From positions 1-20,210 of the forward strand of contig USMH01000004.1 in assembly GCA_900555745.1 (NCBI GenBank): DNA of 20,210 nt, written 5' to 3'. This DNA is from an uncultured Collinsella sp. Its GTDB lineage: Bacteria; Actinomycetota; Coriobacteriia; Coriobacteriales; Coriobacteriaceae. A program made the position numbers and the translations under genes. Positions 1 to 7,648 of the stretch are shown here, in pieces. The notes under the pieces were generated by a model. It did no database searches. It was not told the origin of the DNA and worked only from the letters and a program-made list of their open reading frames with translations. Numbering within the stretch: position 1 is the stretch's first letter; each line of letters starts with the position of its first letter.

Positions 1-575
1 TCTTGCGCAAGGAACTCGGCTTCGCCGCACGGCAGCTCCCACACATCGCCCTCGGTAGTCGCATGCTCTCGATCGAAACGGCGGCCGTCAAAGGTGGTGT
101 AACCCGCCGCGTCTCGCGGCAGCGTCTGATACTTGGTGGGATAGTAGCTCGGCGAGGGCTTCTCCCCTTCCTCATACCAAGGCGCGATAGAGCCCAAACC
201 CAAGAGCAAGGCGCATGCCTCGAGCACATCCTCCTCGGATAGCTCGAGCTCGGCGGCAAGGTCGGCCACGGTCACGCGACCATGACGATAGATAGCCGCG
301 AGCACGCGATCAGCGCACGAGACGTCGGTCGGATCCATACCGCAGATGGCAGCGTAGCCACCCAGCAGCAGCGGGGTCACGCCAAACTTGGTTCCAATGC
401 GACGCGACGTGTAATGGATGTCAAAGCGGCACGGCAGGCCCAAAAAGAACTCGGTCACACGGACGCCGCAGGCACGCGCCGCCAAAAAGTGGCCGCCCTC
501 GTGCAAAAACACAAGGACGGAAAGCATCAGCAGGCCCCAAAAGACCGATGAGAGAACGCTCAGAACAGTATCCAT
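1..575 (-). CDS. rseP: RseP/Rip1-type site-2 zinc metalloprotease (M50), 3' end cut by window edge, with winged-helix-like insert
   Basis: Intramembrane zinc protease of the RseP/Rip1 family, which cleaves anti-sigma factors and other membrane proteins. The first 191 residues are visible. Residues 13-24 are the hydrophobic first membrane segment running into the zinc motif HEGGH (25-29), followed by the family segment FLGLP and the loop LLLGGY (69-74). In usual homologues the GGY loop is followed within a few tens of residues by the second membrane helix. Here it is followed by about 110 residues, of which about 87-135 read like a winged helix (ADRVLAAIYRHG, then VTVADLAAELELSEEDV). The ATG lies 25 nt after the dxr stop, with AAGGA about 15 nt upstream. 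It is the last visible gene of the pyrH-frr-uppS-cdsA-dxr operon. The dxr neighbour is the usual one for this family. The PDZ domain and second catalytic motif would lie outside the window. Confidence 0.9.
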   Translation of the reverse strand, partial: MDTVLSVLSSVFWGLLMLSVLVFLHEGGHFLAARACGVRVTEFFLGLPCRFDIHYTSRRIGTKFGVTPLLLGGYAAICGMDPTDVSCADRVLAAIYRHGRVTVADLAAELELSEEDVLEACALLLGLGSIAPWYEEGEKPSPSYYPTKYQTLPRDAAGYTTFDGRRFDREHATTEGDVWELPCGEAEFLAQ

Positions 576-600
576 AAAACGAAAAAGCAATCCTTATGGG

Positions 601-1788
601 TTAGGAACGGGTTGCGGCGAGCACCTGCGCAGCCTTTTCACGCGCCCATGCATCGATGTCGCGAAGCTGCTCAAACGAATCGACCGCCTGCATATCGTGG
701 GAATCCATGCAGGATTCCACAATGCGATCGATATCGGTAAAGCTGCAGCCATCGTGCAGGAAGGCATCGACGGCGACCTCGTTGGCGGCATTGAGCACGC
801 ACGGCATGGTGCCACCCGTCTTGCCGGCACGTTCGGCCAGTGCCAGACAGCGGAAGGTATCCATGTCGGCAGCATCAAACGTGAGCTGCCCCAGCTCGCG
901 GAAATCGATACGAGGCGCCGGGGTATCCCAACGCTCGGGATACGAGAACGCGAACTGGATGGGAATACGCATGTCGGAAGCACCGAGATGCGCCATCACG
1001 GAGCCGTCGGCAAACTCGACCATAGAGTGAATCTTGGACTGACGCTGCACGACCACGTTAATGAAATCGAGGTCGCAGTTAAACAGATGCATGGCCTCAA
1101 TGCGCTCCAGGCCCTTGTTCATGAGGGTGGCGGAGTCGATGGTGATTTTGGCACCCATGGCCCACGTGGGATGTGCGAGGGCATCGGCACGCGTCACGCG
1201 ATTGAGCTCGTCGCGCGTGCGGCCAAAGAACGGACCGCCCGAGCAGGTAAGCCAAATACAATGAGCCTCGCGCGGGTCCTCCCCCAGATAGCACTGGTAG
1301 ATGGCGGAGTGCTCAGAGTCGACTGGAATAAGCTGGCCCGGTTGTGCCAACGGCATAAGCAAGTCGCCACCGACGACGAGGGACTCCTTGTTGGCAAGGG
1401 CAAGGCGCTTATTAGAGGTCAAGGCCGCATGGCTCGCCTCGAGACCGGCGGCGCCCACAATAGCGACGAGCACGCAGTCGACATCGTCGCGACGCGCGAG
1501 CTCGCAAACCGCCTGCGCGCCAACGCCGAGCTTCGTTCCCTCGGGCAACTCCTGCAGCACGGCGTCATCGCCGTGAGCGACATCGGCCACGGCAACCGCC
1601 GGAACCGAGAACTCGCGGGCAGCGGCAACGAGCTCGGAGGTACTGGAGTTAACGGACAGCGCCGTCACCTGCAGGCGATCGGCATGCTGACGGCACACAT
1701 CGAGTGCCTGGGTGCCGATAGAGCCCGTACAACCCAGGATGGCAACACGGAGGCGTCCATCGGGGCCATACGTCGTCTGGAAGGACAT
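601..1788 (-). CDS. dxr: 1-deoxy-D-xylulose 5-phosphate reductoisomerase
   Basis: Converts 1-deoxy-D-xylulose 5-phosphate to 2-C-methyl-D-erythritol 4-phosphate with NADPH, the committed step of the MEP isoprenoid pathway, in the cytosol. The 395-residue protein has the NADPH motif GCTGSIG (19-25), NKES (133-136), the metal ligands in PVDSEHSAIYQ (D157, E159), the flexible-loop segment SGGPFFGRTRDE, and ITIDSATLMNKGLE (ending at E228). PCVLNAANEVAVDAF follows in the C-terminal half. The chosen ATG at 1788 overlaps the cdsA stop by one base (TAATG), which implies translational coupling. A start 15 codons upstream is possible but would add a non-conserved arginine-rich stretch inside cdsA. The frame and full length are typical of the family. 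Confidence 0.97.
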   Translation of the reverse strand: MSFQTTYGPDGRLRVAILGCTGSIGTQALDVCRQHADRLQVTALSVNSSTSELVAAAREFSVPAVAVADVAHGDDAVLQELPEGTKLGVGAQAVCELARRDDVDCVLVAIVGAAGLEASHAALTSNKRLALANKESLVVGGDLLMPLAQPGQLIPVDSEHSAIYQCYLGEDPREAHCIWLTCSGGPFFGRTRDELNRVTRADALAHPTWAMGAKITIDSATLMNKGLERIEAMHLFNCDLDFINVVVQRQSKIHSMVEFADGSVMAHLGASDMRIPIQFAFSYPERWDTPAPRIDFRELGQLTFDAADMDTFRCLALAERAGKTGGTMPCVLNAANEVAVDAFLHDGCSFTDIDRIVESCMDSHDMQAVDSFEQLRDIDAWAREKAAQVLAATRS

Positions 1789-2687
1789 TACAGCACGCCT
1801 CCGATCATCAGCATCAGCTGCGCGGTGATGCAACCGAAAATAAGCGAATCGCTACGGTCGAGCATGCCGCCATGGCCCGGGATAAGGTTGCCGGAATCCT
1901 TGACGCCCACGCCACGCTTGATACGCGACTCGATGAGGTCGCCGATAACGCCCAGGACGGACACGACCACGCCGCACAGCAGCGCATAGGGCAGGCTGAG
2001 CTTGTAAAAGTGCGTCGCCCACAGGATGAGCCAAATCAAAACCGAGCCCAGGATGCCGCCGACAAACCCCTCCCAGCTCTTTTTGGGAGAGATCTTGGGA
2101 ACCATCTTGTGCTTACCGATACGGCTGCCCACGATGTAGGCAAACGAATCGGAGACCCAAAGGGACGCGCAAACGCCCACCGAAAGCAAGGCACCGGCAA
2201 AACCGGGCACGGCATCGCGCAGCAGCACGATAGCCGATAGCATAAAGCCAGTGTAGATGGGACCCATGAGCGTCACGGCCACATCAGAGATGCGGGTACG
2301 CGGCGACCAGACATACCAAATGCCCACAGCGAGCATCAGGGTAAAAAGCAGGGCATTCAGCAACATCGAATCGCCCAGCGCCGACAGCGGAAAGAGCACG
2401 GCGGCAGCGATGCCCATGCGCTCGTTAGCCATCTTGCCATCGAGCCTCGTCATACGGAAAAACTCATAGCAGCACAGACCGCTCATGACGGAAACAAAGA
2501 TGGCAGTGGGCACGATACCCAAAACCAGACACAGGATAAAGACAACGGCGTAGACGATACCCGCGGCGGCACGGGTAATAAAGCCCGCCAGCCACGAACC
2601 GGTGCCGCTCTTCGCTGTAGGCGCTCCCGCAGCGGTAGCTTTGCGCGCAGGCGTCTTGGGAGCAGATGCCTTGGGACGATCGGACAC
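1788..2687 (-). CDS. cdsA: Phosphatidate cytidylyltransferase (CDP-diglyceride synthase)
   Basis: Membrane enzyme that makes CDP-diacylglycerol from phosphatidic acid and CTP, the precursor of anionic phospholipids. The 299-residue protein has a cytosolic-looking N-terminus rich in Lys, Ala and Pro (residues 1-30). Several hydrophobic segments follow (about 40-72, 94-128, 138-157, 164-178, 206-226, 232-250). The family core has WVSDSFAYIVG (177-187), SPKKSWEGFVGG (200-211) and the C-terminal signature SRIKRGVGVKDSGNLIPGHG (254-273) followed by GMLDRSDS. Translation starts at GTG, 2 nt after the uppS stop, with a perfect AGGAGG 7 nt upstream. Its place beside uppS and dxr groups lipid-precursor steps in one transcript, as in many bacteria. 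Confidence 0.96.
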   Translation of the reverse strand: MSDRPKASAPKTPARKATAAGAPTAKSGTGSWLAGFITRAAAGIVYAVVFILCLVLGIVPTAIFVSVMSGLCCYEFFRMTRLDGKMANERMGIAAAVLFPLSALGDSMLLNALLFTLMLAVGIWYVWSPRTRISDVAVTLMGPIYTGFMLSAIVLLRDAVPGFAGALLSVGVCASLWVSDSFAYIVGSRIGKHKMVPKISPKKSWEGFVGGILGSVLIWLILWATHFYKLSLPYALLCGVVVSVLGVIGDLIESRIKRGVGVKDSGNLIPGHGGMLDRSDSLIFGCITAQLMLMIGGVL

Positions 2688-2689
2688 GA

Positions 2690-3484
2690 TTAAGCCTCCT
2701 CGGTCTTGCTCAGACCACCAAACCTACGGTCACGGCCCTGATAGGCCAAAATGGCGTCGACAAGGCCCCAACGATCAAAGTCGGGCCAATAGGTATCGGT
2801 GACATAGAACTCGGAATAAGCCACCTGCCACAGCAGATAGTTCGAAAGGCGCAGCTCACCAGAGGTGCGAATCACAAGCTCAGGATCGGGAAGGCCGGCG
2901 GTATAGAGGTGGGAAGCCACCATGTCGTCATCAATTGCGGCAGGATCGATCTTACCGGCGGCAACGTCGAGCGCGATCTGACGGACAGCGCGGGTAATCT
3001 CGGCACGCGCGCCGTAGTTGACGGCAAGCGCCAGCGTCATACCGGTGTGATCGGCGCACTCGGCAAGACCGCGTTCAAAAACGTCGCGGGTCTTCTTGGG
3101 CAGCGCGGAAATATCACCCAAAAAGACAACGCGCACGTTTTCGCGCTTCAGAAGCGGCAACTCGTCGATGAACGTCTTGGCAAACAAGTGCATCAAGACG
3201 TTGACCTCATGTTGCGGGCGGTTCCAGTTTTCGGTAGAAAACGCATAGGCAGAAAGCACGTCGACGCCCAGGCGCACGCAGGCGGTAATGATCTCGCGCA
3301 GCGAGACGATACCCGCCTTGTGGCCCTCAGTGCGTGCAAGACCGCGCGACGTGGCCCAACGACCGTTGCCGTCCATGATGCACGAGATATGGTGCGGAAT
3401 GTTATTGAGGTCAAGGTCGGAAAAACCGACGCCCGCAGGGGCGTCGGCAAAGTACTCGACCAGTTTATGCTCGTCGTATTGCAC
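2690..3484 (-). CDS. uppS: Isoprenyl transferase (undecaprenyl diphosphate synthase family)
   Basis: Cis-prenyltransferase that extends farnesyl diphosphate with isopentenyl diphosphate to the C55 lipid carrier used for cell-wall synthesis. The 264 residues carry the full set of family motifs: CIMDGNGRWA (catalytic Asp38), GHKAG, AFSTENWNRP, NYGARAEI, and LVIRTSGELRLSNYLLWQ followed by SEFYVTDTYWPDF. The start is GTG one base after the frr stop (TAAGGTG), with GGAG about 8 nt upstream, overlapping the end of frr. Chain length cannot be read from sequence with certainty. In mycobacteria a paralogue makes shorter products, so a decaprenyl or shorter product is possible. It uses the products of the MEP pathway to which dxr, two genes downstream, belongs. 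Confidence 0.95.
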   Translation of the reverse strand: MQYDEHKLVEYFADAPAGVGFSDLDLNNIPHHISCIMDGNGRWATSRGLARTEGHKAGIVSLREIITACVRLGVDVLSAYAFSTENWNRPQHEVNVLMHLFAKTFIDELPLLKRENVRVVFLGDISALPKKTRDVFERGLAECADHTGMTLALAVNYGARAEITRAVRQIALDVAAGKIDPAAIDDDMVASHLYTAGLPDPELVIRTSGELRLSNYLLWQVAYSEFYVTDTYWPDFDRWGLVDAILAYQGRDRRFGGLSKTEEA

Positions 3485-3485
3485 C

Positions 3486-4022
3486 TTAGATCTCCATGAC
3501 CTCGGCTTCTTTTTCCTTCAGAAGCTCCTCGACCTTGGCGACATACTCATCGGTGTGCTTCTGGACCTTGGCCTGCTCGCGACGGACATCGTCCTCGGTG
3601 AGCTCCTCATCGCGCTCGAGCTTGTTGTTGAAGTCGCGACGGATGTTACGGATAGACACCTTGGCCTGCTCGGCGTACTCGCGGCACTCCTTGACGAGCT
3701 CGCGACGGCGCTCCTCGGTGGGAGCCGGGAACGGAAGACGAACGACGGTGCCATCGGAGTTGGGGGTAATACCCAGATCGGAAGCGCCGATGGCCTTGAC
3801 GATAGCATTGATGAGTGCCTTGTCCCACGGCTCGATGAGCAGCATGTGGGCCTCGGGGGTCTTGACGGCGGCAACCTGCGTGACCGGCGTGGGAACACCG
3901 TAATAATCGACGGTGATGTCGGACAGAATGTTGGCATTGGCGCGGCCGGTACGGACCTTGGAGAAGTTATGCTTGAGGGACTCGAGCGACTTGTCCATAT
4001 GGGCGGTGATGTTCTCTGCCAT
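3486..4022 (-). CDS. frr: Ribosome recycling factor
   Basis: Splits post-termination ribosomes together with EF-G. The 178-residue protein has near-standard length. It shows RTGRANANIL (24-33), the DYYGVPTPVTQ segment, LGITPNSDGTVVRLPFPAPT, EERRRELVK, and a long charged C-terminal helix ending in KEKEAEVMEI. These match the three-helix bundle of the family, and the internal compact domain is also intact. ATG lies 2 nt after the pyrH stop behind a perfect AGGAGG. The pyrH-frr pairing is one of the most conserved gene pairs in bacteria, and here it is followed directly by uppS. Confidence 0.98.
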   Translation of the reverse strand: MAENITAHMDKSLESLKHNFSKVRTGRANANILSDITVDYYGVPTPVTQVAAVKTPEAHMLLIEPWDKALINAIVKAIGASDLGITPNSDGTVVRLPFPAPTEERRRELVKECREYAEQAKVSIRNIRRDFNNKLERDEELTEDDVRREQAKVQKHTDEYVAKVEELLKEKEAEVMEI

Positions 4023-4024
4023 GC

Positions 4025-4747
4025 TTAATCCTCCTGATAGACGAGCGTGCCGACGGGCTCACCCGCGAGCGCGCGCTTGACGGTGTCCTCGCCATCGATG
4101 TTGAGGACCAAAATCGGCATACGGTTATCCTGGCACAGTGCCGTAGCCGTGGAATCCATAACCTGCAGACCGCGGACGAGAACCTCGTGATAGGTAATCT
4201 TGTCAAAACGGACGGCATCGGCGCACTTGACGGGATCCTTGTCGTAGATGCCGTCAACCTTGGTGGCTTTAATCAGAATCTCGGCGCCGATCTCGCACGC
4301 ACGAAGAGCCGCGGCGGTGTCGGTCGTAAAGTACGGATTGCCCGAACCGGCGGCAAAAATAACAACGTTGCCCTTGGAAAGGTGGTTGATGGCGCGACGG
4401 CGAATATAGGGCTCGCAGATCTCGTTCATCTGGATAGCGCTCATAACGCGGCAGGGAACATCGTTGTGCTCGAAGGCATCCTGCAGGGCGAGCGCGTTCA
4501 TAACGGTTGCCAGCATACCCATGTAGTCGGCCTGAGCACGCTCCATGCCACCGGCAGCGCCGGCCATGCCGCGGAAAATATTACCGCCGCCGACAACGAC
4601 GCCGACCTCATGGCCAACGGCGAGCAGCTCCTTGACCTGCTTGGCAAGATGGTCGGTAACCTTGGGGTCGATGCCATATTGGCCGTCGCCCATGAGTGCT
4701 TCGCCGGAAAGCTTAAGAAGCACGCGTTTATATCGGATGTCGGACAA
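4025..4747 (-). CDS. pyrH: Uridylate kinase (UMP kinase)
   Basis: Phosphorylates UMP to UDP with ATP. It belongs to the amino-acid kinase fold and is usually a hexamer feedback-regulated by UTP and GTP. The 240 residues contain [12 protein letters not shown] (7-18), the nucleotide loop [11 protein letters not shown] (50-60), [18 protein letters not shown] (74-91), [17 protein letters not shown] (134-150) and [12 protein letters not shown]. Translation begins at TTG: an AAGGAGG lies 6 nt upstream and no other start fits it. It is the first gene of its operon, because an intrinsic terminator separates it from tsf. No convincing promoter was seen in the short gap, so it may depend partly on readthrough. 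Confidence 0.97.
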   Translation of the reverse strand: MSDIRYKRVLLKLSGEALMGDGQYGIDPKVTDHLAKQVKELLAVGHEVGVVVGGGNIFRGMAGAAGGMERAQADYMGMLATVMNALALQDAFEHNDVPCRVMSAIQMNEICEPYIRRRAINHLSKGNVVIFAAGSGNPYFTTDTAAALRACEIGAEILIKATKVDGIYDKDPVKCADAVRFDKITYHEVLVRGLQVMDSTATALCQDNRMPILVLNIDGEDTVKRALAGEPVGTLVYQED

Positions 4748-4806
4748 AGCGATCCTCCTTTAATTAGACTCTCAATATGATATCAAAGGCTCTCATAAGA
4801 GCCATG

Positions 4807-4841
4807 AAAAAGCAGGCTGTGAGTAAAACCCACAGCCTGCT
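4807..4841 (-). terminator. Intrinsic terminator after tsf
   Basis: Reading the minus strand, a perfect 11-bp stem (AGCAGGCTGTG / CACAGCCTGCT, 4831-4841 with 4811-4821) has a 9-nt loop and is followed by five T residues. It begins 23 nt after the tsf stop and ends the rpsB-tsf transcript before pyrH. A smaller 6-bp hairpin (GGCTCT / AGAGCC, 4788-4803) lies just downstream, between it and pyrH. Confidence 0.93.
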
Positions 4842-4864
4842 CATTACCAGCTACAAGAGCTTAT

Positions 4865-5734
4865 TTACTCGCCACGGACCAGACGGTCAAAGGCAACGAC
4901 GGTAATGGTGTCGCCGAGCTCCTTGGAGACCTGCTCAGCGTACTTCTTGATGGTGAGGGAGCTGTCCTTGATGAACTCCTGCTCGGTGAGCACGGACTGC
5001 TTGTAGAACTTCTCCAGACGGCCGACAGCCATCTTCTCCTGAATAGCCTCGGGCTTGCCGGACTCAGCAGCCTGGGCCATGTAGATCTGCTTCTCGTGCT
5101 CGACGGTCTCGGCCGGAACCTGATCGCGGGTAGCGCAGATCGGGGCGACGGCGGCAACCTGAAGGGCAACGTCGTGAGCGAAGGTCTTGAAGGACTCAGC
5201 CTGAGCGGTCTCGGCCTTCTCGAAGGCGAACTCGACGAGGACGCCGATCTTACCACCCATGTGGATGTAAGAAGCGAGCGCGCCGTTCTCGGCCTTGCGG
5301 GCAGCGAAGCGGGAGATCTTCATGTTCTCGCCCATGATGTGAATCATCTCGGTGAGCTCGGAGGAAACGGTCTCCTCGCCCATCGGCTTCTCGAGCAGAG
5401 CGTCGACGTCAGCAGGCTCGGTGGTAGCGACAACCTCAGCGACCTTGGAAGCAAAGCCAGTGAACTTGGCGTTGGAGCCAACGAAGTCGGTCTCGCAGGA
5501 GAGCTCGAGCAGAGCGCCGGTCTTGCCATCCTCGGAGACGAATGCGGCGACAGCGCCCTCGTTGGTCTCACGGCCAGCCTTCTTGGCAGCCTTGGCAAGG
5601 CCGTTCTTACGCAGAACGTCGACAGCGGCGTCCATGTCGCCGTCAGCCTCGACGAGAGCCTTCTTGCACTCCATCATCGGGGAGTCGGTCATCTCGCGGA
5701 GCTGCTTGACCATAGCGGCGGTAATCTGGGCCAT
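4865..5734 (-). CDS. tsf: Elongation factor Ts
   Basis: Nucleotide exchange factor that regenerates EF-Tu-GTP. The 289-residue protein starts MAQITAAMVKQLREMT, followed by SPMMECKKALVEADGDMDAA. These form the N-terminal UBA-like domain that contacts EF-Tu. KNGLAKAAKKAGRETNEG and the core signature ELSCETDFVGSN (EF-Tu nucleotide-site contact, ETDFV at 81-85) follow. ATG at 5734 is preferred over an upstream in-frame start at 5749 because AAAGGA sits 6 nt before it and the protein then begins at the usual family position. The gap from rpsB is 45 nt and shows no terminator or promoter. The gene is followed by a strong terminator. Confidence 0.98.
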   Translation of the reverse strand: MAQITAAMVKQLREMTDSPMMECKKALVEADGDMDAAVDVLRKNGLAKAAKKAGRETNEGAVAAFVSEDGKTGALLELSCETDFVGSNAKFTGFASKVAEVVATTEPADVDALLEKPMGEETVSSELTEMIHIMGENMKISRFAARKAENGALASYIHMGGKIGVLVEFAFEKAETAQAESFKTFAHDVALQVAAVAPICATRDQVPAETVEHEKQIYMAQAAESGKPEAIQEKMAVGRLEKFYKQSVLTEQEFIKDSSLTIKKYAEQVSKELGDTITVVAFDRLVRGE

Positions 5735-5779
5735 TGTGGTTCCTTTCAAAGAGATGAAAAAGAATTAACTAAGACTGAT

Positions 5780-6508
5780 TTACTCGGCCTTGGGCTCAGC
5801 GGCCATCTCGGCCTCGGAGACCTGCTCCTTGCCGGAGCCAGCAAGGCAGGCGTCAGCCATGAGCTCGCACATAAGGGTGACAGCGGAGATAGCGTCATCG
5901 TTGCAGGGGATGCCGTACTCGACCTCGTCGGGATCGGAGTTGGTGTCGATCAGAGCGACGACGGGGATGTTCAGGCGCTGAGCCTCCTTGATGGCGTTCT
6001 CCTCGCGCTTGGTGTCGATGACGAAGAGAGCCTGGGGCAGACCCTTCATGTCGCGAGCGCCACCGAGGTTGGTCTGGAGCTTGGTGAGCTCCTTGCCGAG
6101 AACAGCCTGCTCCTTCTTGGGCAGAACAGCCATGCGGCCGTCCTCGACCATGGCCTCGAGCTCCTCCATGCGGTTGATGCGGGAGCGGATGGTGACGAAG
6201 TTGGTCAGCATACCGCCGAGCCAACGCTGGTTGATGTAGGGCATGTTGGCGCGCTCAGCAGCGTTCTTGACGGCCTCCTGAGCCTGCTTCTTGGTGCCGA
6301 CGAACAGCACGTTGCCACCCTTGGCGACGTTCTTGACGAAGGTGTAGGCTTGGTCGGCGTCGAGGATGGTCTGCTTGAGGTCGAGGATGTAGATGCCGTT
6401 GCGCTCACCGAAGATGAACGGCTTCATCTTGGGGTTCCAGCGACGGGTCTGGTGACCGAAGTGGCAGCCGGCCTCGAGCAGGGTGCGGATATTAATCTTG
6501 GTAGCCAT
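5780..6508 (-). CDS. rpsB: 30S ribosomal protein S2
   Basis: Late-assembling small-subunit protein. The 242 residues include [20 protein letters not shown] (10-29), [43 protein letters not shown] and the C-terminal [20 protein letters not shown], followed by [19 protein letters not shown]. All are diagnostic of S2. The last 25 or so residues are acidic and variable, as usual. ATG has AGGAGG 6 nt upstream. A strong promoter lies about 140 nt upstream with a structured leader between. In enterobacteria S2 represses its own rpsB-tsf mRNA through the leader. Whether that occurs here is inference. Confidence 0.98.
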   Translation of the reverse strand: MATKINIRTLLEAGCHFGHQTRRWNPKMKPFIFGERNGIYILDLKQTILDADQAYTFVKNVAKGGNVLFVGTKKQAQEAVKNAAERANMPYINQRWLGGMLTNFVTIRSRINRMEELEAMVEDGRMAVLPKKEQAVLGKELTKLQTNLGGARDMKGLPQALFVIDTKREENAIKEAQRLNIPVVALIDTNSDPDEVEYGIPCNDDAISAVTLMCELMADACLAGSGKEQVSEAEMAAEPKAE

Positions 6509-6643
6509 GTTAAACCTCCTGTGGTTTGCCTCCGCGCGGGGTCATCCTCCAAAACCAACCCGGACATGTGCTACCAAAGCCCGGGCACCACGGTATGAAG
6601 TAGCCGCGCGTGCGTGATAAAAACATGTTGCCGTGAAGCAACC
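6509..6643 (-). promoter_or_regulatory. Structured 5' leader of rpsB
   Basis: No gene is present here. The predicted leader RNA has a short GTTGC/GCAAC hairpin near its 5' end followed by a T run, then nested pairings. CGCGCGG (6604-6610) can pair with CCGCGCG (6533-6539), GCTAC (6600-6604) with GTAGC (6570-6574), and CCCGG/CCGGG (6581-6585 with 6559-6563). The outer stem closes within about 30 nt of the start codon. This would suit autoregulation by S2, but no known RNA family was matched by eye. Confidence 0.4.
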
Positions 6644-6649
6644 CGATGA

Positions 6650-6678
6650 ATGATAGCAGGAATGCATCTTCCTGCCAA
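6650..6678 (-). promoter_or_regulatory. Sigma70-type promoter of rpsB-tsf, spacer occupied by a palindrome
   Basis: On the minus strand TTGGCA (6678-6673) and TATCAT (6655-6650) are separated by exactly 17 nt, with an extended TG one base before the -10. Transcription should start near 6643, giving a leader of about 135 nt. The spacer and flanks form an inverted repeat, GCAGGAA-6 nt-TTCCTGC (6656-6675), overlapping the -35 box. It could be an operator, or just chance. Confidence 0.78.
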
Positions 6679-6727
6679 CCCGCAATCAAAACCACACACC
6701 TGAGCGCGGCGCGGGACGTCCCAGCCA

Positions 6728-7648
6728 CTATTCGCCGCGGGGATGGGCTTGAGCCACGGCACGTTTGAGCCGATCGGGTGTGAGATGCGTGTAGATCTGC
6801 GTCGTGGACAGGCTCGCATGACCTAGCAGCTCTTGAACCGAGCGCAGGTCCGCACCGCCCTCGAGCAAGTCGGTCGCAAAGGTATGGCGCATCGCATGCG
6901 GGGCGATGTCAGCCGGAATGCCGGCGAGCGTCGCCAGCGTATGGAACCGCCGCCGGAGCATCGCGGCGCTCATGCGATTGCCGCGCGCCGATATAAGCAG
7001 CGGATGCGGCCCGGTAGCGAGGTCGCGGCGCTTTGCCCGAGCGAGCAACTCCGGCCTCCCCTCTTCAATATAGAGACGCGTCACATCGAGCGCACGACGA
7101 TACAGAGGGACGATACGCTCCTTGCTCCCCTTGCCCCACAGGCGCAGCGTGCGCTCGGACCATGAGATGGATTCCACATTGAGCGCCGCAAGCTCTGAGA
7201 TGCGGGCACCCGAGGCATAGAGCAACTCGAGCATCGCCGCATCGCGCAGTCCCGCGGGTGTTGAGGTATCAGGCGTCTTGAGCAGCGCCTCGACCTGCTG
7301 GGTCGTAAGGACGCCCGGCAGGTCACGCGGCAGCTTGGGCGACGCGATCGCCGAGACCGCATCGCCCTCGACAATCCCCTCGGCAGCCATCCAGCGATAG
7401 AGAGATCGGATAGCCGACAGGTGCGCCGCAAGCGTTCGGGGAGCCACCTGCTCACGCGAAAGCTCAGCAAGATAGCGACGAATGGTGCGCACGTCGGCAG
7501 CGAAAGCATCAATATCCTCGCGCTCGCACCAGGCAGCAAAGCGCTCCAGTCTCGAGCCATAGGCCGTCACCGTGTTGGGAGAAAGCCCCTCAACGCGTGC
7601 GATATAGGCGATAAAAGAGTCGACGGTGTCGTACAGGTCAAAGGCTAT
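6728..7648 (-). CDS. xerC: Tyrosine recombinase XerC, apparent ATA start
   Basis: Site-specific recombinase that resolves chromosome dimers at dif, normally with XerD. The C-terminal catalytic domain has all key residues: Arg in ASGARISEL, Lys in WGKGSKERIVPL, His and Arg in PHAMRHTFATDLLE, His in LLGHASLSTTQ, and the nucleophile Tyr in IYTHLT. The N-terminal core-binding helices include VAPRTLAAHLSAIRSLYRW. The first standard start is GTG at 7570 (280 residues). Yet the frame carries typical Xer N-terminal sequence for 26 codons upstream (AFDLYDTVDSFIAYIARVEG, then LSPNT), up to an in-frame stop at 7754-7756 with no ATG, GTG or TTG between. ATA at 7648 overlaps the trmFO stop (ATAG) and has GGAGG 9 nt upstream, giving 306 residues, the usual family length. 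The start is therefore inferred. The assignment XerC rather than XerD rests on gene order. Confidence 0.9.
   Translation of the reverse strand: MAFDLYDTVDSFIAYIARVEGLSPNTVTAYGSRLERFAAWCEREDIDAFAADVRTIRRYLAELSREQVAPRTLAAHLSAIRSLYRWMAAEGIVEGDAVSAIASPKLPRDLPGVLTTQQVEALLKTPDTSTPAGLRDAAMLELLYASGARISELAALNVESISWSERTLRLWGKGSKERIVPLYRRALDVTRLYIEEGRPELLARAKRRDLATGPHPLLISARGNRMSAAMLRRRFHTLATLAGIPADIAPHAMRHTFATDLLEGGADLRSVQELLGHASLSTTQIYTHLTPDRLKRAVAQAHPRGE

Noticed and set aside
418..1989. Long plus-strand frame of 523 codons
   Set aside because: It is antisense to dxr and the cdsA 3' end. It arises from GC-rich codon use, has no family motifs, and the minus strand carries complete conserved enzymes.
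4748..4800. TTGATA in the pyrH upstream gap as a -35 box
   Set aside because: The -10 position would fall on the ribosome-binding site and does not match the consensus.
5096..6598. Plus-strand frame of 500 codons rich in Leu, Gly, Asp, Val
   Set aside because: It is antisense to tsf and rpsB, which are unmistakable. The composition is what complementing biased codons gives.
6713..6722. GGGACGTCCC palindrome just after xerC as a terminator
   Set aside because: No T run follows and the stem is only 5 bp without a loop. No terminator is called between xerC and the rpsB promoter.
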